From Marichromatium bheemlicum (GTDB lineage: Bacteria > Pseudomonadota > Gammaproteobacteria > Chromatiales > Chromatiaceae), in the NCBI RefSeq assembly GCF_012276755.1, contig NZ_JAAXKX010000003.1, positions 181,603 through 245,602 of the forward strand: a DNA stretch of 64,000 bases. Direction: 5' to 3'. Made by a program: the position numbers and the translations under genes. Of this stretch, positions 26,060 through 41,867 are shown piece by piece; positions within the stretch are counted from its first letter, which is position 1, and each line of letters starts with the position of its first letter. The notes beneath the pieces are model-generated. The model made no database searches, was not told where the DNA came from, and saw nothing but the letters and a program-made list of their open reading frames with translations.

Positions 26060-26356
26060 GTAGAAGGGGAGCTATGGTAACCCAACCCACGGCGAGGGGT
26101 CACGTCAGCCGCGCCCTGGCTGGTATGCCCGCGCGCCCTCACGTACCATCGTCGATCATGCCCGGGCCCGGGGCCCCCTGACAGGGGAAGGTCCTCCGGG
26201 CGCGAATCCCGGTCGCGCGTCCTTGGCGCCGACGTCGGGCGGACGTTCGGGGTGGTGTGGTTTTTCCCCGCCCCCTCCCGCGACGCCTGCCTGCAGGTCC
26301 TCGGTCATGGCTTGTTGCCAGCGGCGCGTGGGACCGAGCACGGAGGTTTACCGTCT

Positions 26357-28540
26357 GTGAGTGTCAGTTTCTCCGCCTTGACCAGGTTCACGATCGCCGG
26401 GTCTGAGGGTCGTGATCCCGAATCCCTGCATTCGATCCAGGCCATTCAGCCCCACGGCGCCCTGATCACCGTGCGCGAGTCGGATCTCGAGATCCTCCAG
26501 GCGAGCACCAATGCGCGACGGATGTTGGGAGTCGATGGGCCCCTGCCGGGGCGGGCGTTGTCCTGGCTGGGAGCAGACCTGGTCAGACGGCTGCGCCCGC
26601 ACCTCAGTGCGCCGCTCAACCCGGTGCCATTGGCGTTGCGGTGCCGGTTGGGACCGGCGGCGACCGAATTCGATGTGGTCGTGCATCGACCCAATGGCGG
26701 GTTGCTGGTGGTGGAGTTCGAACCCGCCGGGCCGCCGTTGGCGTTCTCAGGGCGGGTCGAGGAGGTGCTGCAGCGCATCATCTCCGCGCCCTCGGTGGCG
26801 GCGCTCGGTGACGAGCTGGTGGGGGTGCTCAAGCGGCTCACCGGTTATGATCGGGTGATGCTCTACCGCCTCGACGAGGCCGGACACGGTGAGGTCTGCG
26901 CCGAGGCGCGCGAACCGACGCTGCCGCCCTATCTCGGTCAGTGCTATCCCGAGGCCTGCGTGCCGCGGATGGCGCGCCAGCCGGGGCGGCGCCCGCGGGT
27001 GCGACTGCTGGTCGACGTCGACAGCGTACCGGTGCCGCTGCAGCCGGTGCAGCCCCTGGACGCGCCGCTCGATATGTCACTCTGTACCCTGCGTAGTGTC
27101 TCGCCGCTGCACATCCAGATTCTCAAGATGATGGACGTGCGCGCTACCCTGGTCGTCTCCCTGGTGGTCGGGGGGCGGTTGTGGGGGCTGATCGCCTGTC
27201 ACCATCGCAGCCCCCGTTTCGTCCATTACGAGATCCGCGCCCTCTGCGAGCTGCTCGCCGAGACCGTCTCCACCCGCATCGCCGCGCTCGAGAGCTTCGT
27301 CCAGGAGCAGGCCGAGCTGGTGGTGCGCCGGCTCGAGCAGGGTATGATCGAGGCGATCTCGCGCACGGGCGACTGGCGCTCGGCCCTGGTCGAGGATGGT
27401 GAGGTGCTGCTCTCGGCCCTGGGGGCGAGCGGTGCGGTGTTGTTCTGCGACGGTGAGCTGCAGACGCTCGGGCAGGTGCCCGAGCAGGGGGCCTTGCTGC
27501 GTATCCGGGCCTGGCTCGATCGCCAACCGCGCGCAGCGGTAATCACCACCTCCTCGTTGATGCGCGAGGACGCCCGCTTCGCCGCGCTCAAGGAGACCGC
27601 CAGCGGGGTGTTGGCGGTGGCGCTGTCGAGTGGTTGTGGTGAATACCTGGTGTGGTTCCGGCCTGAACGGGTGCGTACGCTGATCTTTGGTGCCAGTCCA
27701 CTGCTCTGTGCCGATGGTGCTGAACTCAGTCGGGTCCCGACCCTGGCCTGTGGGCCGCGCGAGGTGCGCGGTCGGGCGTTGCCCTGGAGTTCGGGGCAGA
27801 CGGCTACCGCGCGGTTGTTGGGCGAGTCGGTGGCCGACGTGTTGCAACAGTTCCGCTCGGTGCGATTACTGATCGCCCAGGCGCAGCTCGCCGAGGCCCA
27901 GGCGCGGGTGCGGATCTCCGATCAACCGATGCTGATCACCGACCCCGAGGGGCGGCTGGTGCTAGCCACCGCCTCGCTCGAACGACTGTTCGGCGAGGGG
28001 CGATTGGGCTCGCTCGATGCCCTGCCCGCCCTGGTGCTCGACCCCGAGTCGGTGCAGGTGGCGCTGAACGCACTGCGCGAGGCCTATCAACCCTGGCACG
28101 CCGAGATCCAGGTGCGTGGCGTCGATGGGGGCGAGACCCCGGTACTGGTGCGTGGCGACCCGGTGTTCTCGGCGCCGGGGCGGGTGCTCGGTTTCATGTT
28201 CCTGTTCACCGACCTGACCGGTCTCAAGGCCGCCGAGGATGCGCGCCAGCGTTTCCACGCCGGGATCGCCGCGCGTCAGCGCCATGCCGAGGCCCCGTCC
28301 TGTGGTGGTCATGGTGAGCGCTATCGCGAGTTGTTCGCGGCAATCATCGGCAATGCCCGGGTGGCGGCGCTGGAGCTGGCCGATGGTGTCGATCTCGAGC
28401 GGGTGCCGGCCATGGTCGAGGGGGTCGAGCACTCGGTCAGCCATACCACTACGCTGCTCGAGCGCTTGTTGTGGTATGCCGCCCAGCGCCAGGGTGCTGA
28501 GGAGCCCGGAGGCGGTGGCGAGGGCGTGCGCCGGCATTGA
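26357..28540 (+). CDS. Phytochrome-like protein (PAS-GAF-PHY-PAS) lacking canonical bilin-binding residues
   Basis: A 727-residue protein from GTG 26357 (GGAGG ten bases upstream). The PAS-GAF core is clear: AIQPHG at 29-34, VRLLVDVDSVPVPL, and SPLH to GLIACHH at 249-283. A PHY domain follows (about 300-490), with VWFRPE and RGRALPW but a shortened tongue that lacks the usual PRxSF. A second PAS lies at about 515-630, and the last ~75 residues are helical, with no H-box and no ATPase domain. The N-terminal Cys that binds biliverdin is absent (the SLHSIQAIQPHG region has none). The PASDIP motif reads PEACVP, so the key Asp is Cys201. The Cph1-type GAF Cys is Leu251. It may be a light-blind sensor acting on the nearby PpsR; that role is inference. 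Confidence 0.85.
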   Translation: MSVSFSALTRFTIAGSEGRDPESLHSIQAIQPHGALITVRESDLEILQASTNARRMLGVDGPLPGRALSWLGADLVRRLRPHLSAPLNPVPLALRCRLGPAATEFDVVVHRPNGGLLVVEFEPAGPPLAFSGRVEEVLQRIISAPSVAALGDELVGVLKRLTGYDRVMLYRLDEAGHGEVCAEAREPTLPPYLGQCYPEACVPRMARQPGRRPRVRLLVDVDSVPVPLQPVQPLDAPLDMSLCTLRSVSPLHIQILKMMDVRATLVVSLVVGGRLWGLIACHHRSPRFVHYEIRALCELLAETVSTRIAALESFVQEQAELVVRRLEQGMIEAISRTGDWRSALVEDGEVLLSALGASGAVLFCDGELQTLGQVPEQGALLRIRAWLDRQPRAAVITTSSLMREDARFAALKETASGVLAVALSSGCGEYLVWFRPERVRTLIFGASPLLCADGAELSRVPTLACGPREVRGRALPWSSGQTATARLLGESVADVLQQFRSVRLLIAQAQLAEAQARVRISDQPMLITDPEGRLVLATASLERLFGEGRLGSLDALPALVLDPESVQVALNALREAYQPWHAEIQVRGVDGGETPVLVRGDPVFSAPGRVLGFMFLFTDLTGLKAAEDARQRFHAGIAARQRHAEAPSCGGHGERYRELFAAIIGNARVAALELADGVDLERVPAMVEGVEHSVSHTTTLLERLLWYAAQRQGAEEPGGGGEGVRRH

Positions 28541-28551
28541 GCCGGTCGGTC

Positions 28552-28818
28552 TCAGTCGCGCCAGCGGCGGATCAGGTCGAAGAGGTGGGCGAACAGTGAG
28601 GCGGTCAGCCAGAGGCCGATCCAGCCCCACCAGGCGTCGGTGAGGGCGGCGCGCAGCGCCAGCAGCAGGAAGGCCCCCGAGAGCAGGAAGCCGATCACCG
28701 CCGCTGGCGGCAGTCCCTTGCCGAACCAGCGGTGGATGAGCAGGAGCGCGAGTGCCTCAAGCGCGACCAGCCCCAGGATCAGGTCGATCACCAGGGCATT
28801 GTCGAATAGTGAGGCCAC
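28552..28818 (-). CDS. Small integral membrane protein next to bchP
   Basis: An 88-residue, strongly hydrophobic protein with probably three membrane helices (about residues 7-27, 39-60, 63-82) and a basic C-terminus (LIRRWRD). I recognise no family. It lies 17 bases downstream of bchP on the same strand, so it is probably co-transcribed with bchG-bchP. It may help pigment or light-harvesting assembly, but nothing in the sequence shows this. Confidence 0.7.
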   Translation of the reverse strand: MASLFDNALVIDLILGLVALEALALLLIHRWFGKGLPPAAVIGFLLSGAFLLLALRAALTDAWWGWIGLWLTASLFAHLFDLIRRWRD

Positions 28819-28835
28819 GGCGCTTGCTGCGGTGC

Positions 28836-30026
28836 TCAGCGCGGCGAGACGACGCCGAGCAGGTGGGCGAGGTCCTTGAAGAAGATGCGGATGTGCGCCG
28901 TCGGCTTGGCGCGCACCAGGCGCTTGTTCATGTACGCCTCCCAGGTCAGGTACTGCACGTCGGGGTCGGCGCAGATGCTGACGAAGCGCTCGCGACGCTT
29001 GTCGTTGGCGTACCAGAAGCGCTGCATGATGCCGAGGATCCAGAACACCTTGCCGTGATCCTTCATGAAGCGCTTGCGTGCGAGCTTGAGCGCCGAGGCC
29101 TTGCCGGTGGCCAGGACCTCCTCGACCGCCTCGCCGGCCAGGCGACCGCCGAGCAGGGCGTAGTAGATGCCCTCGCCGGAGGCCGGCGCGACCACGCCCG
29201 CGGCATCGCCGGCGAGCACCACGTCGCGACCGTTGTCCCAGCAGCGCAGCGGCTCGAGCGGGATCGGCGCGCCCTCGCAGCGCAGCGTCTCGACCTCGGC
29301 CAGTCCGGCGCGCTTGCGCAGCTCGGTGCAGGCCGAGCGCAGCGAGAAGCCGCTGACCTCGGTGCCGACACCGATGCTGATGGTGTCGCCGTGGGGGAAG
29401 ACCCAGCCGTAGAAGTCGGGGGAGATATCGCCCTGGTAGTAGACGTCACAGCGGGTGCCGTCGAACCCCTCAGGGGTGCGCACGATCTCGTGATAGGCGG
29501 CGACGTACTTCATCTTCTCGGCGCCGGGCACGCACTGCTTGGCCACCGCCGAGTGGGCGCCGTCGGCGCCGATCACCGTGCGCGCCCGCACCCGCAGCGG
29601 TTCGCCCGAGTTGCGGCCCTGGCCGGGACGGTAGCGCACCAGGGCGGTGCCGTCGGCGTCGCGCTCGATCGCCTCGAAGGTGGCGTCGAGCCGAGTGGCG
29701 CCGTGCTCGGCGGCGCGCTCGCGCAGCCACTCGTCGAAGTCCTTGCGGTCGACCATGCCGACATAGCCGCCGTCGATCGGCATGTCGACGCTGCGATTGG
29801 AGGGGGCGACCATGCGTGCCGAGTAGACCCGGGTGGCCAGCTGTGCCTCGGGGATGTCGAACTCACGCATCGCCTGCGGCGGGATGGCGCCGCCGCAAGG
29901 CTTGATTCGCCCGGGACGGTCGAGCAGTAGCACGGAACGGCCACGCTTGGCCAAGTCGGTGGCGGCGGTGGCGCCGGCGGGGCCGCCGCCGATCACCACC
30001 ACGTCGAAGGTTTCGAGCTCAGTCAT
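28836..30026 (-). CDS. bchP: Geranylgeranyl diphosphate/bacteriochlorophyll reductase BchP
   Basis: A 396-residue flavoprotein that reduces the geranylgeranyl tail of bacteriochlorophyll to phytyl. The N-terminus has the FAD-binding FDVVVIGGGPAGATAA, then PCGGAIPP, typical of BchP/ChlP. The second FAD motif is VVLAGDAAGVVAPASGEGI. ATG 30026 gives the standard N-terminus. It lies downstream of bchG (97-base gap) on the minus strand and acts right after BchG in the pathway. Confidence 0.95.
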   Translation of the reverse strand: MTELETFDVVVIGGGPAGATAATDLAKRGRSVLLLDRPGRIKPCGGAIPPQAMREFDIPEAQLATRVYSARMVAPSNRSVDMPIDGGYVGMVDRKDFDEWLRERAAEHGATRLDATFEAIERDADGTALVRYRPGQGRNSGEPLRVRARTVIGADGAHSAVAKQCVPGAEKMKYVAAYHEIVRTPEGFDGTRCDVYYQGDISPDFYGWVFPHGDTISIGVGTEVSGFSLRSACTELRKRAGLAEVETLRCEGAPIPLEPLRCWDNGRDVVLAGDAAGVVAPASGEGIYYALLGGRLAGEAVEEVLATGKASALKLARKRFMKDHGKVFWILGIMQRFWYANDKRRERFVSICADPDVQYLTWEAYMNKRLVRAKPTAHIRIFFKDLAHLLGVVSPR

Positions 30027-30123
30027 GAGGGTCCTACCCTGGTTGGGAGGCGTCCGTGCCCGCCACTCGCGGTGCACCGGCGCCCCGGGTTGAGGTTGGT
30101 GCGCGGGGCGCGGGGTCCTCGGG

Positions 30124-31029
30124 TCAGCCGGCCAGCGCCCGCACCGCGAAGGCGCTGATCATCATCCCGGTGACATAGACGCTGACACCGAGGCCGCTGA
30201 ACCAGGTGGCGCGGGCGCGCGGATCAGCGAGGAAGCGGACCATCAGCCCCACCTGGATCAGCAGCACCACGCCGACGGCGATGGCGTGCGCGGGCTTATC
30301 CCAGGAGAACAGCAGGGCGATCACGATCGCCTGCGGCAGGCCCATGACCACGCAGGCGAGCTGGGCGGCGCGATCGACGCCGAGCTGGACCGGCAGGGTG
30401 CGTACGTTCATCTTGATGTCACCCTCGATCGCCTTGAAGTCGTTGAGGGTCATGATGCCGTGGGCGCCGATGCTGTAGAGCAGGGCGAGTACGAGGATCT
30501 GCCAGTCGGGCATGGCCCCGCCGATCATCACCGCCGCGCCGGTCACCCAGGCCAGGCCCTCGTAGGAGATGCCGACGGCGAGGTTACCCCACCAACCGTT
30601 CCCCTTGAGGCGCAAGGGCGGGGCGCTGTAGGCCCAGGCCAGCGCCATGCCGACCAGCGAGGCGCCGAACACCCATGGGCCGAGCGCATAGGCCAGCAGC
30701 AGCGAGACGGCGGTCCAGATCAGCGACAGATAAAAGCCCCAGTTGCCGGGGATGCGTCCGGAGGGGATGGGGCGATCGGGCTCGTTGATGGCGTCGACAT
30801 GACGATCGTACCAGTCGTTGACCACCTGGCTGGTGCCACACATCAGCGGCCCGGCGAGGAGGATACCGGCGAACACTACCAGCAGCTGGTCGAGGATCGG
30901 CGCACCGGAGGAGACCACGCCGCAGGCGAAGGCCCACATCGGTGGGAACCAGGTGATGGGGTGGAGGACCTCGAGTACCGCGGGCAAGGCGGGGCGCTTG
31001 GGGGTGGCGGACAGCGTCGATTGATTCAT
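30124..31029 (-). CDS. bchG: Bacteriochlorophyll synthase BchG
   Basis: A 301-residue UbiA-family prenyltransferase that esterifies bacteriochlorophyllide with geranylgeranyl (or phytyl) diphosphate. The first Asp-rich motif NDWYDRHVDAINEPDRPIP is intact, and the second lies around LNDFKAIEGDIKMNVRTLPV. Eight to nine membrane helices are visible. Between bchG and bchP many purple bacteria have a PucC-like gene; here there is only a 97-base gap. Confidence 0.95.
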   Translation of the reverse strand: MNQSTLSATPKRPALPAVLEVLHPITWFPPMWAFACGVVSSGAPILDQLLVVFAGILLAGPLMCGTSQVVNDWYDRHVDAINEPDRPIPSGRIPGNWGFYLSLIWTAVSLLLAYALGPWVFGASLVGMALAWAYSAPPLRLKGNGWWGNLAVGISYEGLAWVTGAAVMIGGAMPDWQILVLALLYSIGAHGIMTLNDFKAIEGDIKMNVRTLPVQLGVDRAAQLACVVMGLPQAIVIALLFSWDKPAHAIAVGVVLLIQVGLMVRFLADPRARATWFSGLGVSVYVTGMMISAFAVRALAG

Positions 31030-31208
31030 GCCGAAAACCTAAAGCCTATCAGGGGGCGCGGCGACGACCCGGCCGGGGCGCCACCATGCGGTCGTTGGTA
31101 AAACGGGGTGCGTGCCTTGACCCGGGGCGGGATGGGGACGATGCCGGGAGGCGCCGGCGATGTGCGCGGTGCTGATCGGGTCGGGCTGCATGGGTGTCGA
31201 GGTCGGCG

Positions 31209-32642
31209 TTATTTCTTGTCCGGCACCGGGGCCTCGGACGCTTGGTCGGTGATACCGTAGCGATCGATTTTGACGTACAGACTCTGCCGGCTCAAGCCCA
31301 GTAGCTCGGCGGCCGAGGCGCGGTTATCGCCGGTCAACTTGAGTGCCGCCTCGATGCAGAGTCGCTCGATGGTGTCGGTCGATTCGCGCACCAACTCCTT
31401 GAGCGGCACCCGACCGACCCGCTCGGTGAGCTGCTCGAGCCAGCGCGGCTGTTCCGGGGTGGGTGCCGGTTCAGCACCGAGCCGGCGCCCGACGTCGCGG
31501 ATGAAGAAACCGAAATAGGGCCGCTCGCCGTTGCGGATGGCCGCCGCCGAGATCTCGACATCGGTGGTCGAGCCGTATTCGCCGCACAGGGTGGTGGCGA
31601 ATAGCCGCACCGTGCCGTGCTGGCGCAGATTGGCCATCAGCACGTTGAGGTCGACCCCGGGGCGGCCTAGCCAGCGATCGAGCGACTCGCCGCGGGCCTG
31701 TTGCTCGGTGGCCACCTCGGCGAGGTTGAGGAAGGTGGCGTTGGCGGTGAGGATGCGCCCATCGCCATCGGTGATGACCACGCAGTCGGGGGCGTTCTCG
31801 AGCACCCGCAGGTAGCGCGAGCTGGTCTCCGGGTGGGTGATGCTCGAGTTGCTGTCGGCCGGCAGCGGCGAGAGCCTGACGAGCAGGAAGGAGACGTTCT
31901 CCTGGCGCAGCAACGAGGCCGAGACCAGGAACTCCTGGCCGCTGTCGAGCAGTCGGGCGCGCACGTCGTCGGCACGTCCGGCGGCGCGCACGCCGGCGAG
32001 CAGGCCGTTGATCGCCTGGGTGCTATCGGCATCGAAGCCCTCGGGGAAGGGGCGTCCGATCACCCGCGCCGGGGATTCGCCGAGCAGCTGCCCCGAGGCC
32101 GGATTGGCCTCGACCACGCGTTGGGTCGGTGCGTCGATGATGAGGATGGCCTCGGCGACCATGCGAAACAGCAGTCGGTAGCGGGTCTCGACCTGGCGGA
32201 AGCGCCAGTAGTCGCGTTCGAGTGCCTGTTGGGCGTCGACGAGCTGCTGTTGCAACGCCGCGATGCCCTGCAGGTTGCGCCCAAGCGCTACCACCGAGCC
32301 ACCCTCGCTTAGGCGCATCGCCCGGTACTGCACCGGGATGTCGGTCCCGCGCGCGGTCGGGTGGGTGACCTGACGCCAGTGGGTGATGGCGTCGTGCTCG
32401 GCCTCGGCGAGCAGCGCCTCGAGGTTGGGGCGACTCTCCGGGACGACGGTGGCCAACCACGGTTGCCCGATCCAGTCGTCGCTGAATTCCGAGGAGAGAT
32501 CGTCGCTCCCGTATGCGATATCGCTCACTACGCCTTGGTCGTCGATCACGATGGCGATGTCCGCTGTGCCTTCGATTAACAGCGCCGCTGTTTCGGCGTT
32601 GAGGACGCCCAGGGATTCCCTTGGGTCTCTGAACGGACTCAC
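31209..32642 (-). CDS. ppsR: PpsR/CrtJ transcriptional regulator of photosynthesis genes
   Basis: About 477 residues with an N-terminal region, tandem PAS domains (roughly 25-135, 150-260 and 275-390) and a Fis-type helix-turn-helix at the C-terminus (TGDNRASAAELLGLSRQSLY). The redox-relevant Cys of the CrtJ HTH is present in IERLCIEAALKL. In purple bacteria PpsR represses bch, crt and puc genes under oxygen by binding TGT-N12-ACA. I chose GTG 32642 because a GGAGGG lies ten bases upstream; GTG 32660 would add six residues. It is divergent from the bchF operon across 550 bases. Confidence 0.93.
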   Translation of the reverse strand: MSPFRDPRESLGVLNAETAALLIEGTADIAIVIDDQGVVSDIAYGSDDLSSEFSDDWIGQPWLATVVPESRPNLEALLAEAEHDAITHWRQVTHPTARGTDIPVQYRAMRLSEGGSVVALGRNLQGIAALQQQLVDAQQALERDYWRFRQVETRYRLLFRMVAEAILIIDAPTQRVVEANPASGQLLGESPARVIGRPFPEGFDADSTQAINGLLAGVRAAGRADDVRARLLDSGQEFLVSASLLRQENVSFLLVRLSPLPADSNSSITHPETSSRYLRVLENAPDCVVITDGDGRILTANATFLNLAEVATEQQARGESLDRWLGRPGVDLNVLMANLRQHGTVRLFATTLCGEYGSTTDVEISAAAIRNGERPYFGFFIRDVGRRLGAEPAPTPEQPRWLEQLTERVGRVPLKELVRESTDTIERLCIEAALKLTGDNRASAAELLGLSRQSLYVKIDRYGITDQASEAPVPDKK

Positions 32643-33089
32643 GGCGACCAGACCCTCCACTGCCGATGGGCGCGATTAGCAGGTTCCACGTCAGGGCCGC
32701 AGTGGCAGGCTCACCGAACGAGATCCCCAAGTTGAATGACGAGCCTCTCGGCAGGGCGGGCGAGAGGCCCGTCTACCGTACTCCCGCCTCGTCCTTCACC
32801 CCGATGCGCGCACGCAGGGGGTGACAAGTCGGGGGCGGATGCGCGATGCTCGCTGCCGAAATCAGGTGTTTCGACGGAAACCAATGCCAGGGCGCGACGC
32901 GCGGGCTCGGTTCCGTAAGATCGATACCGCTGGATCGAGGCCCGCCCTCTTTATATATCCACAAGCCCTGAGTTGGTGTGATCAACCGGTCCGGACGGGC
33001 CATCCCGGGCACACCGTGCGCGCCGACGCCGAGGCGCCGCGAGCACCCTCGTTGGGCTCGCAACCCTATTGTGGTGGCTTGTGTCGGGT

Positions 33090-33111
33090 TGTCAAGTCAG
33101 GTTTACGTAAA
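33090..33111. promoter_or_regulatory. PpsR-like site overlapping a TTTACGTAAA palindrome
   Basis: TGT at 33090-33092 and ACG at 33105-33107 are 12 bases apart, one base off the TGT-N12-ACA consensus. The right half overlaps TTTACGTAAA (33102-33111), a perfect palindrome. Both lie directly upstream of the predicted bchF -35, which suits a repressor or activator site. Confidence 0.45.
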
Positions 33112-33117
33112 GTTTGG

Positions 33118-33146
33118 TTGACGCATCCTGGAAAGCGGACTAGATT
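33118..33146 (+). promoter_or_regulatory. Predicted sigma-70 promoter of the bchFNBHLM operon
   Basis: TTGACG (33118-33123) and TAGATT (33141-33146) have an ideal 17-base spacing. The start of transcription would be near 33153, downstream of the first ATG in the frame (33151), which supports ATG 33196 as the bchF start. Confidence 0.65.
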
Positions 33147-33195
33147 CCTCATGCATGAAATAACGACTAAGGATCGAGAGCGAGCCCGGCTAACG

Positions 33196-34976
<1,781 letters not shown>

Positions 34977-34980
34977 CATC

Positions 34981-36544
34981 ATGCAGCTGACGCTCTGGTC
35001 CTACGAAGGGCCGCCTCATATCGGCGCGATGCGCGTCGCCGCCTCGATGCAGGGCGTGCACCTGGTGCTGCACGCACCCCAGGGGGATACCTATTCCGAT
35101 CTCCTGTTCACCATGATCGAGCGGCGCGATTCGCGTCCGCCGGTGACCTACACCACCTTCCAGGCCCGTGAGCTCGGTGCCGATACCGCCGAGCTGGTCA
35201 AGGACACCATCCAGTCCTGCTACGACCGCTTCTCGCCTGAGGTGTTGCTGATCGGTGAGTCCTGCACCGCCGAGTTGATCCAGGATCAGCCCGGCGCGCT
35301 CGCCCAGGGCATGGGACTGCCGATCCCGGTGTTGCCGCTGGAGTTGCCGGCCTATACCCGCAAGGAGTCGTGGGGCGCCAACGAGACCTTCTATCAGCTG
35401 GTCCGTGGCCTGCTGCACGAGCGCCGCCCGGCACCCGGTGAGTCGCGTCCGCCGCGCCCTGAGGGGCAGCGTCCGCGTGCCAACCTGCTCGGCCCGATCT
35501 CGCTCGGCTTCCGCTGTCGTGACGACGTCACCGAGATCACCCGCCTACTCGACATGATCGGTGTCGATGTCCATGTGGTGGCACCGCTCGGCGCCTCGCC
35601 GGCCGACCTGCTGCGTCTGCCCGAGGCCGACTTCAACATCTGTCTCTACCCCGAGACCGCTGATCAGACCTGTCTCTGGCTCGAGCGCATGTTCGGCCAG
35701 CCGACGGTCAAGACGGTGCCGCTCGGCATCGGCGCTACCCGCGACTTCATCGCCGAGGTCGGTCGGGTCGCCGGGATCGATACGAGCGGCATTGCGATGC
35801 CCGACTGGTCTAGAATGCCGTGGTACTCACGCTCGGTCGACTCGACCTATCTGACCGGTAAGCGGGTGTTCATCTTCGGCGACGCCACCCATGCGGTGGC
35901 CGCAGCGCGGGTGGCCAGCGAGGAGCTGGGGTTCACCGTGGTTGGGCTCGGCACCTATGCGCGCGAGTTCGCCCGCGAGGTTCGCGCGGCGGCCAAGCAG
36001 TATGGTGTCGAGCCGCTGATCACGGACGATTATCTCGAGGTCGAGGCGCGGGTGGCCGAGGCGCACCCGGAACTGGTGCTCGGCACCCAGATGGAACGCC
36101 ACATCGCCAAGCGTCTGGGGGTCCCGTGCGCGGTGATCTCAGCGCCGGTGCACGTGCAGGACTTCCCGGCGCGCTATGCACCGCAGATGGGCTATGAGGG
36201 TGCGAACGTCCTCTTCGATACCTGGGTCCATCCGTTGATGATGGGCCTCGAGGAACACCTGATCACCATGTTCAGGGAGGACTTCGAGTTCAACGACGCA
36301 TCGACCCCATCGCATCTGGGCCACGGCACGAGCCCCGGGCGCGTGCCCGAGACCACCGTGTCGGCGCAGCCGCAGGAGACGTCCCCCGCTGAGGGCGATG
36401 ACGCGTCCGCAACGACTTGGGCACCGGAGGCCGAGCAGGAACTGAAAAAGATCCCCTTCTTCGTGCGCGGCAAGGCCAGGCGTAACACCGAGCGCTATGC
36501 CACGGAACGCGGGATCCAGACCATTACTGTGGAGACGCTCTACG

Positions 36545-36570
<26 letters not shown>
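34981..36570 (+). CDS. bchB: Light-independent protochlorophyllide reductase subunit B
   Basis: A 529-residue partner of BchN. Asp36 (QGDTYSD), the unusual aspartate ligand of the NB cluster, is present, and the three-Cys set is completed by BchN. The C-terminal ~60 residues (from about [15 protein letters not shown]) are the conserved BchB tail domain, after a linker of Pro/Ser/Thr-rich sequence (about 440-480). Its end overlaps the bchH start by 26 bases. Confidence 0.96.
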
Positions 36571-41165
<4,595 letters not shown>

Positions 41166-41166
<1 letters not shown>

Positions 41167-41867
41167 TGACCGAGGGTTCCTATCAACAGCGCCGCGGTCA
41201 GATCAAGACCTACTTCGATCGCACCGCCGCCGAGGCCTGGTCGAAGCTGACCTCGGATGCCAAGGTCTCGCGCATCCGCGAGACGGTGCGTGCCGGGCGC
41301 GACGACATGCGCAACACTTTGCTCAGCTGGCTGCCGGCCGATCTCGCCGGGTCGCGCCTGCTCGATGCCGGGTGCGGCACCGGGATGCTCTCGGTCGAGG
41401 CGGCACGCCGTGGTGCCGAGGTCTGTGCCATCGATGTGGCACCGACCCTGATCGAGGTCGCGCGCGAGCGTCTGCCGGCCGACCTGGGGCCGGGCTCGGT
41501 CCACTTCGAGGCCGGTGACATGCTCGATCCGGCCCATGGTCGCTTCGATCACGTGGTGGCCATGGACTCGCTGATCCACTACAGCCCCGAGGACGTGGTG
41601 GAGGTGCTCGCCGGGATCGCTGAGCGCACCAGTGGGTCGATCCTGTTCACCTTCGCGCCGCGAACCCCCTTGCTGGCACTGATGCATGCCGTCGGCAAGT
41701 GGTTCCCACGCAGCGACCGTTCGCCGGCGATTGTGCCGGTGACCCTGGAGCGGCTGCAGGCGCTGATCGCCGCCGAGCCTCGGCTCAGCGGCTGGAAGCC
41801 TGGACGCACTCATCGGGTGATGGTCGGCTTCTACACCTCTCAGGCCCTGGAGCTGGTGCCGGCATGA
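41166..41867 (+). CDS. bchM: Magnesium-protoporphyrin IX O-methyltransferase BchM
   Basis: A 233-residue SAM-dependent methyltransferase that acts straight after Mg-chelatase. Motif I is LLDAGCGTGMLS at about residues 66-77. The N-terminal YFDRTAAEAWSKLTSD block is typical of BchM/ChlM. It shares one base with the bchL stop. In many purple bacteria lhaA follows; here there is a 275-base gap before puhA. Confidence 0.95.

Larger units (their letters stand above)
32643..33195. promoter_or_regulatory. Divergent control region ppsR / bchF operon
   Basis: About 550 bases with no supported gene. It contains a good bchF promoter, a PpsR-like half-matched site and the short repeat GTTTC-N4-GAAAC at 32868-32881. 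The segment 32950-32960 (TTTATATATCC) is notably A+T-rich for this genome and may hold the ppsR promoter. Confidence 0.6.

Noticed and set aside
26196..26212. T-arm-like CCGGG-CGCGAAT-CCCGG suggesting a second tRNA
   Set aside because: The loop lacks the invariant TTC, and no matching acceptor, D-arm or anticodon arm could be built around it.
32773..33063. 96-codon minus-strand frame between ppsR and bchF
   Set aside because: It has no Shine-Dalgarno or domain features and overlaps the regulatory region.
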